Source: Muriicola sp041358175 | GTDB taxonomy: Bacteria > Bacteroidota > Bacteroidia > Flavobacteriales > Flavobacteriaceae | DNA: 64,000 nucleotides | NCBI RefSeq assembly: GCF_041358175.1 | Contig: NZ_JBGKBE010000004.1 | Span: 169,677-233,676 of the forward strand | Reading direction: 5' to 3' | Shown here: positions 43,398-52,845 of the stretch, piece after piece | Position numbering within the stretch: the stretch's first letter is position 1 | How the letters are laid out: every line of letters begins with the position of its first letter | The notes under the pieces: model-generated | What the model was told of the DNA's origin: nothing | Databases searched by the model: none | What the model saw: the letters and a program-made list of their open reading frames with translations, nothing else | Program-made: the position numbers and the translations under genes

Positions 43398-43424
43398 GAA
43401 ACCGCACTCAAGGAGTGCGGTTTC
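43398..43424. terminator. Hairpin terminator after tRNA-end copy 4
   Basis: GAAACCGCACTC and its exact reverse complement (12-bp stem) around AAG. T- and A-rich sequence flanks both sides, so it may end transcription both from the tRNA-like array and from the SnoaL-like gene that ends at 43474 on the minus strand. Confidence 0.65.
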
Positions 43425-43473
43425 TTTGATTGCATTATCCGGTGCAACCTCTTCATTTTTCAAAATCAATACT

Positions 43474-43863
43474 TTATTGATCCAAAAAAGTAGCAGTATG
43501 TTTCACGGGAATATCCCAGGCTTCTTTAATCTTACCTTCAATAATACACCATAGTACAACAGCTTCAATATTCATTTGTTTCCCACCTAATAACATCCTG
43601 TCCTTCACATGTGTTATGACCAATTGATCACCCAAAGGCGTTATGGAAATAGGATTCACCTTAAAGGAACCAACAGTTCTATCAGCAATTTCTTTAAAGA
43701 ATTTTACTAATCCAGAGAGACCGTAATAATCTCCTTCCATCTCAGGTAGTTCAGGGTTAATATAATGCCATACGAAATCTTCGGCTAGCACTTTTGACGC
43801 TGTAGCCGGATTTGCAGGATTAAACCTCTTTAGAATACTGATATTTGGATGTTCCTTAGTCAT
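43474..43863 (-). CDS. SnoaL/NTF2-like protein
   Basis: 129 residues from the ATG at 43863. An NTF2-like fold is suggested by the N-terminal helix (ISILKRFNPANPATASKVL), the DFVWHYINPELPEMEGDYYG block and the C-terminal strand VVLWCIIEGKIKEAWDIP. Typical SnoaL-like length. Members range from polyketide cyclases to small isomerases; no catalytic residue decides. It starts ten bases after the stop of the membrane protein gene at 43874. Confidence 0.7.
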   Translation of the reverse strand: MTKEHPNISILKRFNPANPATASKVLAEDFVWHYINPELPEMEGDYYGLSGLVKFFKEIADRTVGSFKVNPISITPLGDQLVITHVKDRMLLGGKQMNIEAVVLWCIIEGKIKEAWDIPVKHTATFLDQ

Positions 43864-43873
43864 ATTATAATTT

Positions 43874-44995
43874 TTACGCCAGCTGTTTTTTAGGATGAAG
43901 TACATTTAAAGTCAGTGCCCCATAGGTGATTGATATCAAAATAACAGAGAACAAGATACCTGCATATGGAATCATTGTGATCACCCGTAATACAACTGTT
44001 ATTAATAATGCTAAGAATGTAATGCTCCAAAAATTCCAATTCTTTTCATTTCTATATCTCAAATAATAGACTGCCAACAGAGCGGCCACCAAATGACCAA
44101 ACAATAGACTAAAAACAAAAATTGCAGCTGCAAAGAGTCCTAACGGAATACCTATCGCCAAAACAAACAAAAGGATAATCGCCAGTGGAATTCCCAGTAG
44201 ATAAATCAACCCGAATCCAAAGCTTTTTAGTAAGCTTTGTTCTAAATCGTCAACAGCGTTTGCAAATGCATTTCTGAATAATGCATGAAACACCAGGATG
44301 GCCAAAAACGAAGACAAAATATACGTTATCCAGGATTTAACGGATTTTGTTCCTATAGTGGTTAGAGATAACTGCGAATTATCTTCGGCAAGCTCTTCAT
44401 TAAATTGGGCTTCGGTATTGACAAGGGCGTTGTTAAAATCTATTTCCTCATCGCTATGCCAATATTCAACTTCTTTATAAAATCTGGCATTAGTCCCCAA
44501 AGTAATATCTTCTCCTACTACAACTGAGGTTTCTCTTACAGTTCCGTCAATAAGAACATCTGTGCCTTTGATTTCAAGCTTTCCAAGAACTTCCCCCCGG
44601 ACTTCAATACTTCCGCCAAAACATTTGAGATTTCCATGAATTAAGGCATTTTCAGTTAGAATAACTTCTCCGCCAAAAACAACTAAATCATCTCCTATTT
44701 CTGAGTTAATAGTTGCCCTTCCTACCGCTAAACGCACATCATCTGCAACATAACCGTTGAGGAACAATTCTCCCGCAGCAGCTGTTAAGTCTCCATTAAC
44801 AGAGTCATTTACTGTTAAATTTCCCCCTGCTATTACCAAGTCTCCCTGTATAACGGCATCAATCTTGATGGTTTCTCCTGCACGATACGTATCATCAGGC
44901 TGCATCTTATTGATTAAAATTTCACCTTCATTTACGGTTTGGCTGAAAGAAAGTAATGAGCACAATGCAACAAACAAAATAGTTATAGTTTTCAT
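43874..44995 (-). CDS. Bactofilin-like beta-helix plus membrane protein
   Basis: 373 residues. Signal peptide, then an N-terminal polymer-forming cytoskeletal (bactofilin-like) region of repeated short beta segments (IQGDLVIAGGNLTVNDSVNGD, DVRLAVGRATINSEIGDD), residues ~40-170. After a linker, four or five transmembrane helices follow (residues ~215-365). This architecture, beta-helix outside and membrane anchor behind, occurs in Flavobacteria; function unknown. It lies upstream of the SnoaL-like gene in the same direction. No promoter could be fixed. Confidence 0.7.
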   Translation of the reverse strand: MKTITILFVALCSLLSFSQTVNEGEILINKMQPDDTYRAGETIKIDAVIQGDLVIAGGNLTVNDSVNGDLTAAAGELFLNGYVADDVRLAVGRATINSEIGDDLVVFGGEVILTENALIHGNLKCFGGSIEVRGEVLGKLEIKGTDVLIDGTVRETSVVVGEDITLGTNARFYKEVEYWHSDEEIDFNNALVNTEAQFNEELAEDNSQLSLTTIGTKSVKSWITYILSSFLAILVFHALFRNAFANAVDDLEQSLLKSFGFGLIYLLGIPLAIILLFVLAIGIPLGLFAAAIFVFSLLFGHLVAALLAVYYLRYRNEKNWNFWSITFLALLITVVLRVITMIPYAGILFSVILISITYGALTLNVLHPKKQLA

Positions 44996-45238
44996 AAGTA
45001 CCGTTTTTTAAATTACAAGGGTAAATCTACTGGATATCAACTGTTTAGCAAATGATCTTGGTCAGGAAGTATAACTTTTTATGTCAATAAAAGCGGTTTT
45101 ATTCCCTAACAATATTTAATGATTGAAGAGCAGATGAATTCAGGTACAGAAGAAGAATTAGTAATCGTCATAATCTGAAGTAATGACACAATTACTATAA
45201 GATGGATGACAAAGAAGAAATCGGTTCTTATCAAATAA

Positions 45239-45265
45239 AAAACCGCACTTATTCAGTGCGGTTTT
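45239..45265. terminator. Bidirectional intrinsic terminator
   Basis: AAAACCGCACT pairs with AGTGCGGTTTT (11-bp stem, TATTC loop). A-rich and T-rich sides make it usable from both strands. It ends the minus-strand gene 45330-46187. The rest of the 334-base gap 44996-45329 shows no gene. Confidence 0.8.
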
Positions 45266-45329
45266 ATTTTCAATTTTGGGTCAAATTAGGATGACACCTG
45301 TCTTGTCAATTAACTAAAGAAATATTGTT

Positions 45330-46187
45330 CTACTCAAATCCAATCTCCTTTAAGGCTTGATAACTTATACGAATCGCATCAAGCGGTTTGAGGCCATCAA
45401 ATGTCATATCCTGTTCCACAAAGTAATATTCCATTCCGGATAATTCTTTTTGGGCTAAAATTCGTTTAAAATCGATCGAACCCTTTCCTACCGGGGCAAA
45501 ACGCCCCTGTTCATCCATATCCTTTACGTGCCAGGCTTTGAATCGTCCCGGATATTTTTCAAAATAGGCCACCGGATCGGCACCAGCCTTAGTAACCCAG
45601 AACAAATCCATCTGAAAATTTACATATTCCGGATCTGTATTTTCCAACATATAGTCGATTGGCACCACCCCGTCTTCGTCTTCCATAAATTCAAAATCGT
45701 GATTGTGATAGAGTAATTTTAAACCGGCTTTATTAGCCTTTTTTCCCATTTCATTGATGATCTCAGTCAGATTTACCGCACCACCTGTCATGCCAAGGGT
45801 ATTAGTACTGTCATCGTAAGTAAAAAGGCCCATAGGAGGTACGGGTACTACAAAATATTCAAACCCGGCAGCTTTTACATCGGCCATCATCTGCTCCGCA
45901 TTTTCCAAAGTTACCGACCCCTGATGTGTACTCACAGGATTCAGACCTAATTCCTGAAGTAATGACTTAAAGTCGGTTGGTGACATCCCGTAAAAATTTC
46001 CATCCTCATATCCGGCCGCTTCAATATTGAGGTAACCCGCATCGGCGACAGCCTTAAGTGTTTCCTTTGCGTCGACATTCATGTCCTCCCTTACCGTATA
46101 AAGGGCAAGTCCTCCAAAGGAATCTTTTTCTTCGGTTTGACAAGACATTGTAAGTAGTAATGCAATTAATAATACTTTGATTTTCAT
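45330..46187 (-). CDS. Sugar phosphate isomerase/epimerase-like TIM-barrel lipoprotein
   Basis: 285 residues. Lipoprotein signal ends in TMSCQT. The body is a xylose-isomerase-like TIM barrel: GLALYTVREDM, IEAAGYEDG, LLYHNHDFEF (metal-ligand region), QMDLFWVTKAG, FKAWHVKDMD and the final YYFVEQD. Metal ligands (E, D, H, E) fall in these blocks. Such exported family members act on sugars or sugar acids in Bacteroidota; the substrate is not known here. It stands alone on the minus strand. Confidence 0.8.
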   Translation of the reverse strand: MKIKVLLIALLLTMSCQTEEKDSFGGLALYTVREDMNVDAKETLKAVADAGYLNIEAAGYEDGNFYGMSPTDFKSLLQELGLNPVSTHQGSVTLENAEQMMADVKAAGFEYFVVPVPPMGLFTYDDSTNTLGMTGGAVNLTEIINEMGKKANKAGLKLLYHNHDFEFMEDEDGVVPIDYMLENTDPEYVNFQMDLFWVTKAGADPVAYFEKYPGRFKAWHVKDMDEQGRFAPVGKGSIDFKRILAQKELSGMEYYFVEQDMTFDGLKPLDAIRISYQALKEIGFE

Positions 46188-46419
46188 GTATTGAAGTTTT
46201 AGTCAAATAATAAACAGCAATTTTCAAAAAAAGATCAGCGGTTAATTTTTTGATACGTCTTCGTCCCTTTAAACTTTAAAGTCGAAATAAAATAAACGCC
46301 GCCTTTCAAATATAAGAATTCCCAACGGACAAAATTTTTAGAATAACCATCCACTCTTTACTTTCATCATTAGTACTAATATGAACTATATTGGTACCTT
46401 TGCTTTAAATTCATTTGCT

Positions 46420-46893
46420 ATGAATGTCAAATCATATTTAACTGTTTTAGTTATAATTTTACTCTTCGCATGCTCCAAGGATTCCTCCAACCCGGAACCC
46501 AAAATCTCTCAGGATCAACTCAATGCAATAACAGGCCTGTATAATCTCTCGGAATACATTGTAAGTCCGGCACAAGACCTCAACAACGATGATGTCCTTT
46601 CACAAGACCTGATGGCAGAACTCGACTGCCTGAGTGCCAGTATCATCCTGCGGGAAGACCTGAGCTACAGCAAGTATGCCATACAATTGAATATTAGCCC
46701 TATAACAAACGATCAGTACGCCATTTCCTGCAGCTTTAACCAGTCTACCACAGGTAGCTGGGATCTGGTAAACGGACAGATCGTTTTGTCTGAAGAAAGA
46801 GAAAACTCATATTCCCTGGATGGTTCGGTCCTTACCCTTACCCAGGGCAAAGTACTTCCCGATTTTCAATCGCAGGTATTCGTAAAACAATAG
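46420..46893 (+). CDS. Lipoprotein of unknown function
   Basis: 157 residues from the ATG at 46420 (MNVKSYLTVLV...), with lipobox LFACSK; a longer frame from 46381 is possible but less likely. The C-terminal part has two Cys (LDCLSAS, ISCSFNQ) and a beta-rich pattern (TGSWDLVNGQIVLS), similar to lipocalin-like lipoproteins of Bacteroidota. The gap 46188-46419 holds no gene. Not recognised further. Confidence 0.6.
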   Translation: MNVKSYLTVLVIILLFACSKDSSNPEPKISQDQLNAITGLYNLSEYIVSPAQDLNNDDVLSQDLMAELDCLSASIILREDLSYSKYAIQLNISPITNDQYAISCSFNQSTTGSWDLVNGQIVLSEERENSYSLDGSVLTLTQGKVLPDFQSQVFVKQ

Positions 46894-46965
46894 ATCTATT
46901 TCTCCCTTTCACAGATCAATAGAGGTATCCGCCAACTTCAGTTGGGATTTGTAACAAGGATTACA

Positions 46966-46993
46966 TTGAAAGGGGTACATTGATGTATCTTTG
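46966..46993 (+). promoter_or_regulatory. Promoter of the YeeE/YedE pair
   Basis: TTG at 46966-46968, 17-base spacer, TATCTTTG (TAnnTTTG) at 46986-46993. Predicted transcript start is about 10 bases before the ATG at 47009, a very short leader. Confidence 0.65.
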
Positions 46994-47008
46994 CACAAAG
47001 TTTTATGC

Positions 47009-47572
47009 ATGGAATTCTTACTTAAACCCTGGCCGTGGTATGTTTCCGGTCCGCTGATCTCTCTGGTCATGATTGTGCTGATATACTTCGGCAAAACCTT
47101 TGGCATGTCTAGTAACCTGCGCACCCTGTGTACCATCGGGGGTGCCGATAATTTTGCTTCCTTCTTTAAATTCGACTGGAAATCGCAGATCTGGAACCTT
47201 ACCGTAGTAGTGGGAGCAGTTATTGGCGGATTTATCGCGGTTAATTTCCTCTCTGATGGATCGGCTATCGCCCTGAACCCCGAAACTGTTGCAAATCTCA
47301 ATTCCCTGGGATTCGAAAATGCAGGGGCTTCCCTCCTGCCCCCTGAATTGTACGACTGGAGTTCGGCACTGACATTAAAGGGATCACTTATTCTGATAGG
47401 CGGGGGGATTCTTGTTGGGTTCGGTACCCGGTATGCCGGCGGGTGTACTTCAGGACACGCAATAACCGGTTTGAGTAACCTTCAGTGGCCTTCTTTGGTC
47501 GCTGTAATCGGATTCTTTATAGGCGGACTTATCATGGTTCATTTCTTGTATCCCTTAATCTTTACCGCATGA
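47009..47572 (+). CDS. YeeE/YedE-type sulfur transport protein, first half
   Basis: 187 residues from the ATG at 47009; about five transmembrane segments. The conserved motif GTRYAGGCTSGHAITG, with its Cys, is the family core, followed by LIMVHFLYP. YeeE/YedE proteins import thiosulfate. Bacteroidota often split the protein into two genes, as here, with the second half starting at 47569 in an ATGA overlap. No sulfurtransferase or TusA is visible next to the pair. Confidence 0.85.
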   Translation: MEFLLKPWPWYVSGPLISLVMIVLIYFGKTFGMSSNLRTLCTIGGADNFASFFKFDWKSQIWNLTVVVGAVIGGFIAVNFLSDGSAIALNPETVANLNSLGFENAGASLLPPELYDWSSALTLKGSLILIGGGILVGFGTRYAGGCTSGHAITGLSNLQWPSLVAVIGFFIGGLIMVHFLYPLIFTA

Positions 47573-47982
47573 AACTATTGAAATTCTTATTGGTCGGAGT
47601 ATTCTTCGGCATCGTCCTTGTAAAATCTGAAGCCGTTTCCTGGTACAGGATCTATGAAATGTTTCAGTTTCAATCCTTTCATATGTATGGGATCATAGGT
47701 TCTGCCATCGCAGTTGGTGTAGCTGCCATATGGCTTATTAAAAAATCTAAGCTCAATAGTATTGAAGGTCAACCCATAGAAATTCCCCCAAAGGACAAAA
47801 GTATCGCCAGATATATCCTCGGAGGTACTATTTTCGGATTTGGCTGGGCCCTGGCCGGTGCATGTCCAGGACCTATGTATATCCTTGTAGGTACGGGTGT
47901 GATGACTATGTTTTTCGTAATCGGTGGCGCAATACTCGGCACATTTCTATACGGTTTGCTGCGCGATAAATTACCGCACTAA
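47569..47982 (+). CDS. YeeE/YedE-type sulfur transport protein, second half
   Basis: 137 residues from the ATG at 47569; four hydrophobic segments. The family's second conserved Cys motif is GWALAGACPGPMYI. It overlaps the upstream half by four bases, so both chains are made together and probably assemble into one transporter. The stop lies 25 bases before the end of the convergent glucan phosphorylase gene. Confidence 0.85.
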   Translation: MKLLKFLLVGVFFGIVLVKSEAVSWYRIYEMFQFQSFHMYGIIGSAIAVGVAAIWLIKKSKLNSIEGQPIEIPPKDKSIARYILGGTIFGFGWALAGACPGPMYILVGTGVMTMFFVIGGAILGTFLYGLLRDKLPH

Positions 47983-48007
47983 GCAATCTTCGTATTGACT
48001 TGTAATA

Positions 48008-51000
48008 CTACATTGGCACCATTTCTTTCGGAAGGCTGACATCGATCCGTATAATTTCTCCGGAACGCTGAAAGATTTTATTACTCGTCTCTGCATCGAG
48101 TATAAGGCCCTCTTTCTTTTTAGTATCACCGTTCTTGAAATAAAGTTTCATCCCTTCCTCTGATCCGAAATTATAGACCACAGGAATCTGGCAATAGGTA
48201 AAACCTAAGCTATCCGGACTAAGGCCAAGAGCTCGCTCCTCGCCCAGCAAATCTATATATGTAAATTCTACTTCTTCCTTCAGGATTTCCTCTTTTTCAA
48301 TTAAGCCCGTACTGAAGGAGAGTTTTCCGTTTTGTACACTAACTCCCAATTCTGCTAATCGACTGAGGATATCTTCTTTAACCTGCCCTGTCATCCCAGG
48401 TTGTTGTGCCCCTTTGGTGGCAGGGGTGTGTGAATATGGGTCCGTTGGGAACGCTCCGTAGACCTCGGGCGACTTGTGTACCCCAATTCCTTCATTGATC
48501 TCGTGATAATGCTCCATCAAAGCTTTTACAACCGCATCTGATGCCCCTTCTGCCATTGCTCGTCTGCTGCATTCCATAACTGCCAATAAAAGTTTAGAGA
48601 CCATATGCCAGTAAATAGAACCCAGCCCTTCGTAGCCAAAGAAAGTTCCCGATCTTCCTGTAAACGACTTGTGATCAAATACTTCTTCAAAAATATCAAG
48701 TATCAGCTCCCTCTCAGTTTCCAGCAGGGATGAAAATTCACCGTCATCCAGAACGTCTAAAACCTTGCTGACATCATTGGCGTTATGGAAATTTCCATTG
48801 AAATGATAGTTTCCATTTATATCCTTTTCGATTAAAGATTTATTTCCTGTTTCCAAAAGGTGAGTTAGCATGCGGGAATCCTTCACTCGAGCCGCAGGGA
48901 TTACGTTTTTAACCATGAATCCCGGTAAATCCTTGTTGGGATAGAGAATATAGCTGTTCTGGTCCTGTCTGTACAACTCACTTTTCCTCAGGCTGTTAAG
49001 GAGTTTCAACACCTCTTCGGCTTGCAGGTATCCGGCGCTTAGTACAGCAACCTGCCCCTCCAGCATCACGCTTAGATAATCTACAGAAGTACCTTCCCCC
49101 GGTGCTACGCTAATCAGGTTGTAAGAGTGGTATAAATTGTCTTCCCGTTTATTTGCATCGATAGAATGTTCAAGGAAGGGTAAAACGGTTTCCGTAAAAC
49201 GGAGGAGTTCATTTTTAGACAGACTCACTTTCTTCCCACTGTACCCCGATTTGTATATAAGTTCGCGATAATCACTTCCCGCTGTTCCCAGGCCGTCCAT
49301 AACTTGTAACCGTTCATTATCGGTGAATGACCTTTTAAGTACTGTGCGGTTTTCTTCCAGGACCTGTTCAACCCTTGTCATAAAATCTGCGATCTCCGCT
49401 GAGATTTCAACCTTTTCTGCTTCAATGGATTCTGTAATCTCCCTGAACTTCACCATAAATCTCCTAAGATAATAAAGGGTCACCATAGAAACACCGTTAC
49501 CCACAAGAGCGTTATTGGCATCATTCCATTCGGGTCGCTGGGTGTTGAGCCAGATTCCCGCCTCAGGGATAAAATTCGAGCATTTAGCAAGCAGGGTGGC
49601 CAGAAGTTTTTCCACCAGATTGACATGGATAATCTTCTCGTCCTGCCCGGTCAGCAGGGCACCATCTGCCCCAATATTATTCCGGGCTTCATTGATTTTG
49701 CTGTCAAGTTTATGATCAAAATCAATGGTATCCTTAGGATTCGCAACTATATCCTTATATCCTTTTATCTTATAAGGCACATTGGCGTATACAAAAAGAT
49801 GTTCATTCCAGTAATTTCCGAGCCTTGAAGGATAATAATCCTCTATAAATTCGAGGAATTTTAAAAGGTATATAATCTGGTGATCTCCCCAGTATCCAAT
49901 GTAAGACCAGGGGTCATCAGGTTCTATCACTTCCCAGTCGAACCCACTTTTTGTCACCCGGTAAGGATTATAACCGTCAAAGGTGGAAGCGTTGAGGAAT
50001 TTGTGGATCATCCCATCGATAAAATCGGGATAGGAGTGTGCAAGTGCCTCCCAATTCTGGAAGATATCCCGCCAGTTTCCTTCGTAATCAAGGATCTTAG
50101 AACCGTCTATTTCACTTCGCGTATTAATAGAAAATCGATTCCATGGCCTGCTGGGATCTCCGTGTCTACGGCTGAATTTAAGAGGGAGGTATTCTAAGCA
50201 CAGGCGCTTAAAGTCGGGATTCCCACTCTTGTGAGCAAGCTCTCGTAAAACAGAAACATCAAAGACCTCCGGAAGCTGCTCCAATTCCGGGGAAAAGGCT
50301 TTAAAGACCTCTTTATTGGCCTGTTGCAAATAGGTATTAAAATCTGATTTCTCAATGCGGTAGTCAGAATCAAAAATACCCCCTCTCATGATATTGTAGA
50401 GGACATTGGCATAATGCCTTGAAGTCTGCAGCTTATCACGACTGCATTGGAAGCCGTCAGCAGCTCCGGCCAGTTCTTTTAATTTTCTAGTACCCTCTGA
50501 AATATCCGCCAGTACTTCTTCTTTTAAAGTATCGGGCTTCTCCAACTTTTTACTTAATAAAGCAATGTCTGCAGCAGTTTGGTTGACATTAGCTGCAATC
50601 ATCCATTCCAGGGTCTGCTTTGGTCTTATTGTAGTTTTGGAGAAAGTGAAATACGCTCCTTTTTCTGCTTTTATATCGGTTTCCTGATGGAGGTCCTTCC
50701 CTTCCCGAAAGTCGTCTAACTGTAAGGAAGACAACAGATAAGTGGCCTTTGGCATTCCCATAGACCAAACAACATTGGCCTTTAATGCCTCACTGGGCTC
50801 GGCCTTATCCACAATAATGGCACTGAGGGCATAGATCCCTAAACCGGCATGAGGTATCAATTCACTCCTTTTATATGCATCAACGAGATTACTTCGGGTA
50901 TTCTGCATCTCGGTTGTAACCCCATGGGGGATAATATTCTGAAGGCCATCCAACAGAGAAACCTCAACATCAGACCCATTTGTGTTCTGAAGGCTGGCTC

Positions 51001-51481
51001 TTTTGACAAATCCGTAAACATTACTTGAATTCCACTGATATCGGAAGACGAGACCCAGGTCTTCATTGATTTCTTCAAATATCACCTTATTGCCAAAGGT
51101 ATTCTTATAGAGGTTTCTGGTTAGCTGATAAATACCTTCATATCGATCTGAAAAGGGCTCCCATAGTACATCTCCATCTCCGGTCTTTACACGCATGATT
51201 GTCTTACTCCCCGTAACTTCGATGGATTCGGTAATCTTATCATCAGTATAATAAGGGAATAAAGCAAACTCACTATTCTTTCTCCCGGCCGTAAGTCCGC
51301 CATTACTAGAAAGGAACATCCAGTGATTAGAATCACTTACAATGCTCATAAAGAACGGGCGCATGGCATCATTGTTACTTATCTTGTAAAAGGTTTCATT
51401 TTCTATGATAAGCTGATTTCCAGTCACCTTTTTATTTCGCTGATGTAAAACATTTTTCCCTATTTTAATCCCTTGCTTCAT
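48008..51481 (-). CDS. GH94-like phosphorylase, probable beta-1,3-glucan phosphorylase (GH149-like)
   Basis: 1157 residues, no signal peptide. N-terminal beta-sandwich region with NHWMFLSSNGGLTAG; then an (alpha/alpha)6-like core with RHGDPSRPWNRFSIN and RPEWNDANNAL, where Asp654 aligns with the WND acid of GH94 cellobiose phosphorylase. Length and these blocks fit the GH149/GH161 beta-1,3-oligoglucan phosphorylases better than GH94. It would split oligoglucans with phosphate into glucose 1-phosphate in the cytoplasm. It is the last gene of an operon with GH3, GH17 and GH30 enzymes, which supports this role. Confidence 0.65.
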   Translation of the reverse strand: MKQGIKIGKNVLHQRNKKVTGNQLIIENETFYKISNNDAMRPFFMSIVSDSNHWMFLSSNGGLTAGRKNSEFALFPYYTDDKITESIEVTGSKTIMRVKTGDGDVLWEPFSDRYEGIYQLTRNLYKNTFGNKVIFEEINEDLGLVFRYQWNSSNVYGFVKRASLQNTNGSDVEVSLLDGLQNIIPHGVTTEMQNTRSNLVDAYKRSELIPHAGLGIYALSAIIVDKAEPSEALKANVVWSMGMPKATYLLSSLQLDDFREGKDLHQETDIKAEKGAYFTFSKTTIRPKQTLEWMIAANVNQTAADIALLSKKLEKPDTLKEEVLADISEGTRKLKELAGAADGFQCSRDKLQTSRHYANVLYNIMRGGIFDSDYRIEKSDFNTYLQQANKEVFKAFSPELEQLPEVFDVSVLRELAHKSGNPDFKRLCLEYLPLKFSRRHGDPSRPWNRFSINTRSEIDGSKILDYEGNWRDIFQNWEALAHSYPDFIDGMIHKFLNASTFDGYNPYRVTKSGFDWEVIEPDDPWSYIGYWGDHQIIYLLKFLEFIEDYYPSRLGNYWNEHLFVYANVPYKIKGYKDIVANPKDTIDFDHKLDSKINEARNNIGADGALLTGQDEKIIHVNLVEKLLATLLAKCSNFIPEAGIWLNTQRPEWNDANNALVGNGVSMVTLYYLRRFMVKFREITESIEAEKVEISAEIADFMTRVEQVLEENRTVLKRSFTDNERLQVMDGLGTAGSDYRELIYKSGYSGKKVSLSKNELLRFTETVLPFLEHSIDANKREDNLYHSYNLISVAPGEGTSVDYLSVMLEGQVAVLSAGYLQAEEVLKLLNSLRKSELYRQDQNSYILYPNKDLPGFMVKNVIPAARVKDSRMLTHLLETGNKSLIEKDINGNYHFNGNFHNANDVSKVLDVLDDGEFSSLLETERELILDIFEEVFDHKSFTGRSGTFFGYEGLGSIYWHMVSKLLLAVMECSRRAMAEGASDAVVKALMEHYHEINEGIGVHKSPEVYGAFPTDPYSHTPATKGAQQPGMTGQVKEDILSRLAELGVSVQNGKLSFSTGLIEKEEILKEEVEFTYIDLLGEERALGLSPDSLGFTYCQIPVVYNFGSEEGMKLYFKNGDTKKKEGLILDAETSNKIFQRSGEIIRIDVSLPKEMVPM

Positions 51482-51539
51482 GCTGCTTTAATTAAATTTT
51501 TATTCAATCATTTAATGACTTCCTTCGGATTTTCGATAA

Positions 51540-52799
51540 CTAAAACACTCTAAAGGGAATATTAGCTGTTGCCGCCCGATTGTCACCGTCAACAGCATAT
51601 ACAAATAATCTAAAATTCCCTGCCCTTGGGACATTCAGAATCGCTTCATTTTCGTTTTGCTCATGTATGGCATCACTTATTGCCTCAGGCTTTTCTTCCG
51701 GATCTCCCCCCTCTTTAAGATCAGTACTTTCAGGCAGAACTTCCCACCGATAGCTAACTGATTTATTTGTAAAAACAGAAAGCTCTATTCTGGCAGGATA
51801 AGACTGATTAATATTCAGGTGTATATTATCTTCTGCAATCTTCCCGTCGAGCTTAAACGATATAATCCTTGGTGCCCTATTTTCTGGCCATGAACCGCTC
51901 CAGAGGAAATGCATTACATCAACCGTTTCCGTGGCCTCTCCGCTCTCCAGGAACATTCCGTACCAGGTGGGGGTACGTTCCTGTTTATCTCCCCATAAAA
52001 ATACATATGATCCCACACATTGGGTAGGATCGGATGCTATTGTGGTTTTATATCTCTCCAGGTAGTTTTCTGCTTTTAGGGTGCTATTTTCCTCAATAGG
52101 TGCGCCCCAGGAGGTTTGAGGTACTTCCCAATGACCAGTAGCCCCCCATTCAGAAACGATGTATGCCCCTGTATAGCCAAACTTCCTAACCAGCCGTGGC
52201 AAAATAGAAAGGTTTCCATAAAGTTGAAAGGAGAGCAAATCGAGGTCGGGACATCGCTCTGCAATATGTTTTAATTCTTTTTTAAAAATGCCCGACAAAC
52301 TCGTTGTGGTAAGATGATTTGGATCCACCTCGTGAATCATTTTTGAAATTTCATTAACTGCATCCCAAACTTTGGGGTTCGTATATTTGAGGTTGAGTTC
52401 ATTCCCGATGCCCCACATTAAAAGCGCAGGATGATCTTTTAGTTCTTCAACTTCCCTTCTGATTCTCTCAAATTGCTGCTGTACCTGAATATCATCGTCA
52501 TAATCAAAACCGTGGCGTTCCCTCCCCATATCGAGTCCCATACAAACCATGAGTCCGTTTCTCCGGGCCTCTTCCAGGATGTCTCTTGCCGACTGCACCC
52601 CATTATCAGTGCGCCAGGTCCGGAAGGAATTCCCATGGTGTTCTGCCAGGGATCCTATATCGCCATACTCCAGCCCCGCTCCTTTGATAAAAAAGGGTTG
52701 TTTGTTAACCATCAGGCGAAAAGAATCTGTTGTTTTTATCAGTTCAACCTCAGCCGGGCCCGTTTCGTTTTGTATATGTACAGATTTAGTTGATTCCAT
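51540..52799 (-). CDS. Clan GH-A glycoside hydrolase (GH2/GH5/GH158-like)
   Basis: 419 residues, no signal peptide. A TIM barrel with catalytic acid/base E134 in GIGNELN and nucleophile E217 in IVSEWGAT, spaced as in clan GH-A. A C-terminal beta-sandwich (~300-419) ends in RAATANIPFRVF. The exact family is not certain; GH2-type, GH5-type or the laminarin-active GH158 are possible. Position in the operon points to beta-glucan. Confidence 0.7.
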   Translation of the reverse strand: MESTKSVHIQNETGPAEVELIKTTDSFRLMVNKQPFFIKGAGLEYGDIGSLAEHHGNSFRTWRTDNGVQSARDILEEARRNGLMVCMGLDMGRERHGFDYDDDIQVQQQFERIRREVEELKDHPALLMWGIGNELNLKYTNPKVWDAVNEISKMIHEVDPNHLTTTSLSGIFKKELKHIAERCPDLDLLSFQLYGNLSILPRLVRKFGYTGAYIVSEWGATGHWEVPQTSWGAPIEENSTLKAENYLERYKTTIASDPTQCVGSYVFLWGDKQERTPTWYGMFLESGEATETVDVMHFLWSGSWPENRAPRIISFKLDGKIAEDNIHLNINQSYPARIELSVFTNKSVSYRWEVLPESTDLKEGGDPEEKPEAISDAIHEQNENEAILNVPRAGNFRLFVYAVDGDNRAATANIPFRVF

Positions 52800-52845
52800 G
52801 GTGTCGGGGAGCTGATGTGCATTGCCCGATTCTATCTGTTTCTAT

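Noticed and set aside
43243..43554. Plus-strand frame across the tRNA-end repeats
   Set aside because: It runs through two hairpin terminators and repeated sequence and has no recognisable domain.
45121..45240. Very short frames in the gap after the bactofilin-like gene
   Set aside because: Each is under about 20 codons, without start context or similarity.
46909..47301. Minus-strand frame of 130 codons opposite the first YeeE/YedE gene
   Set aside because: It has no domain, and the plus-strand frame has a clear promoter, start and family motif.
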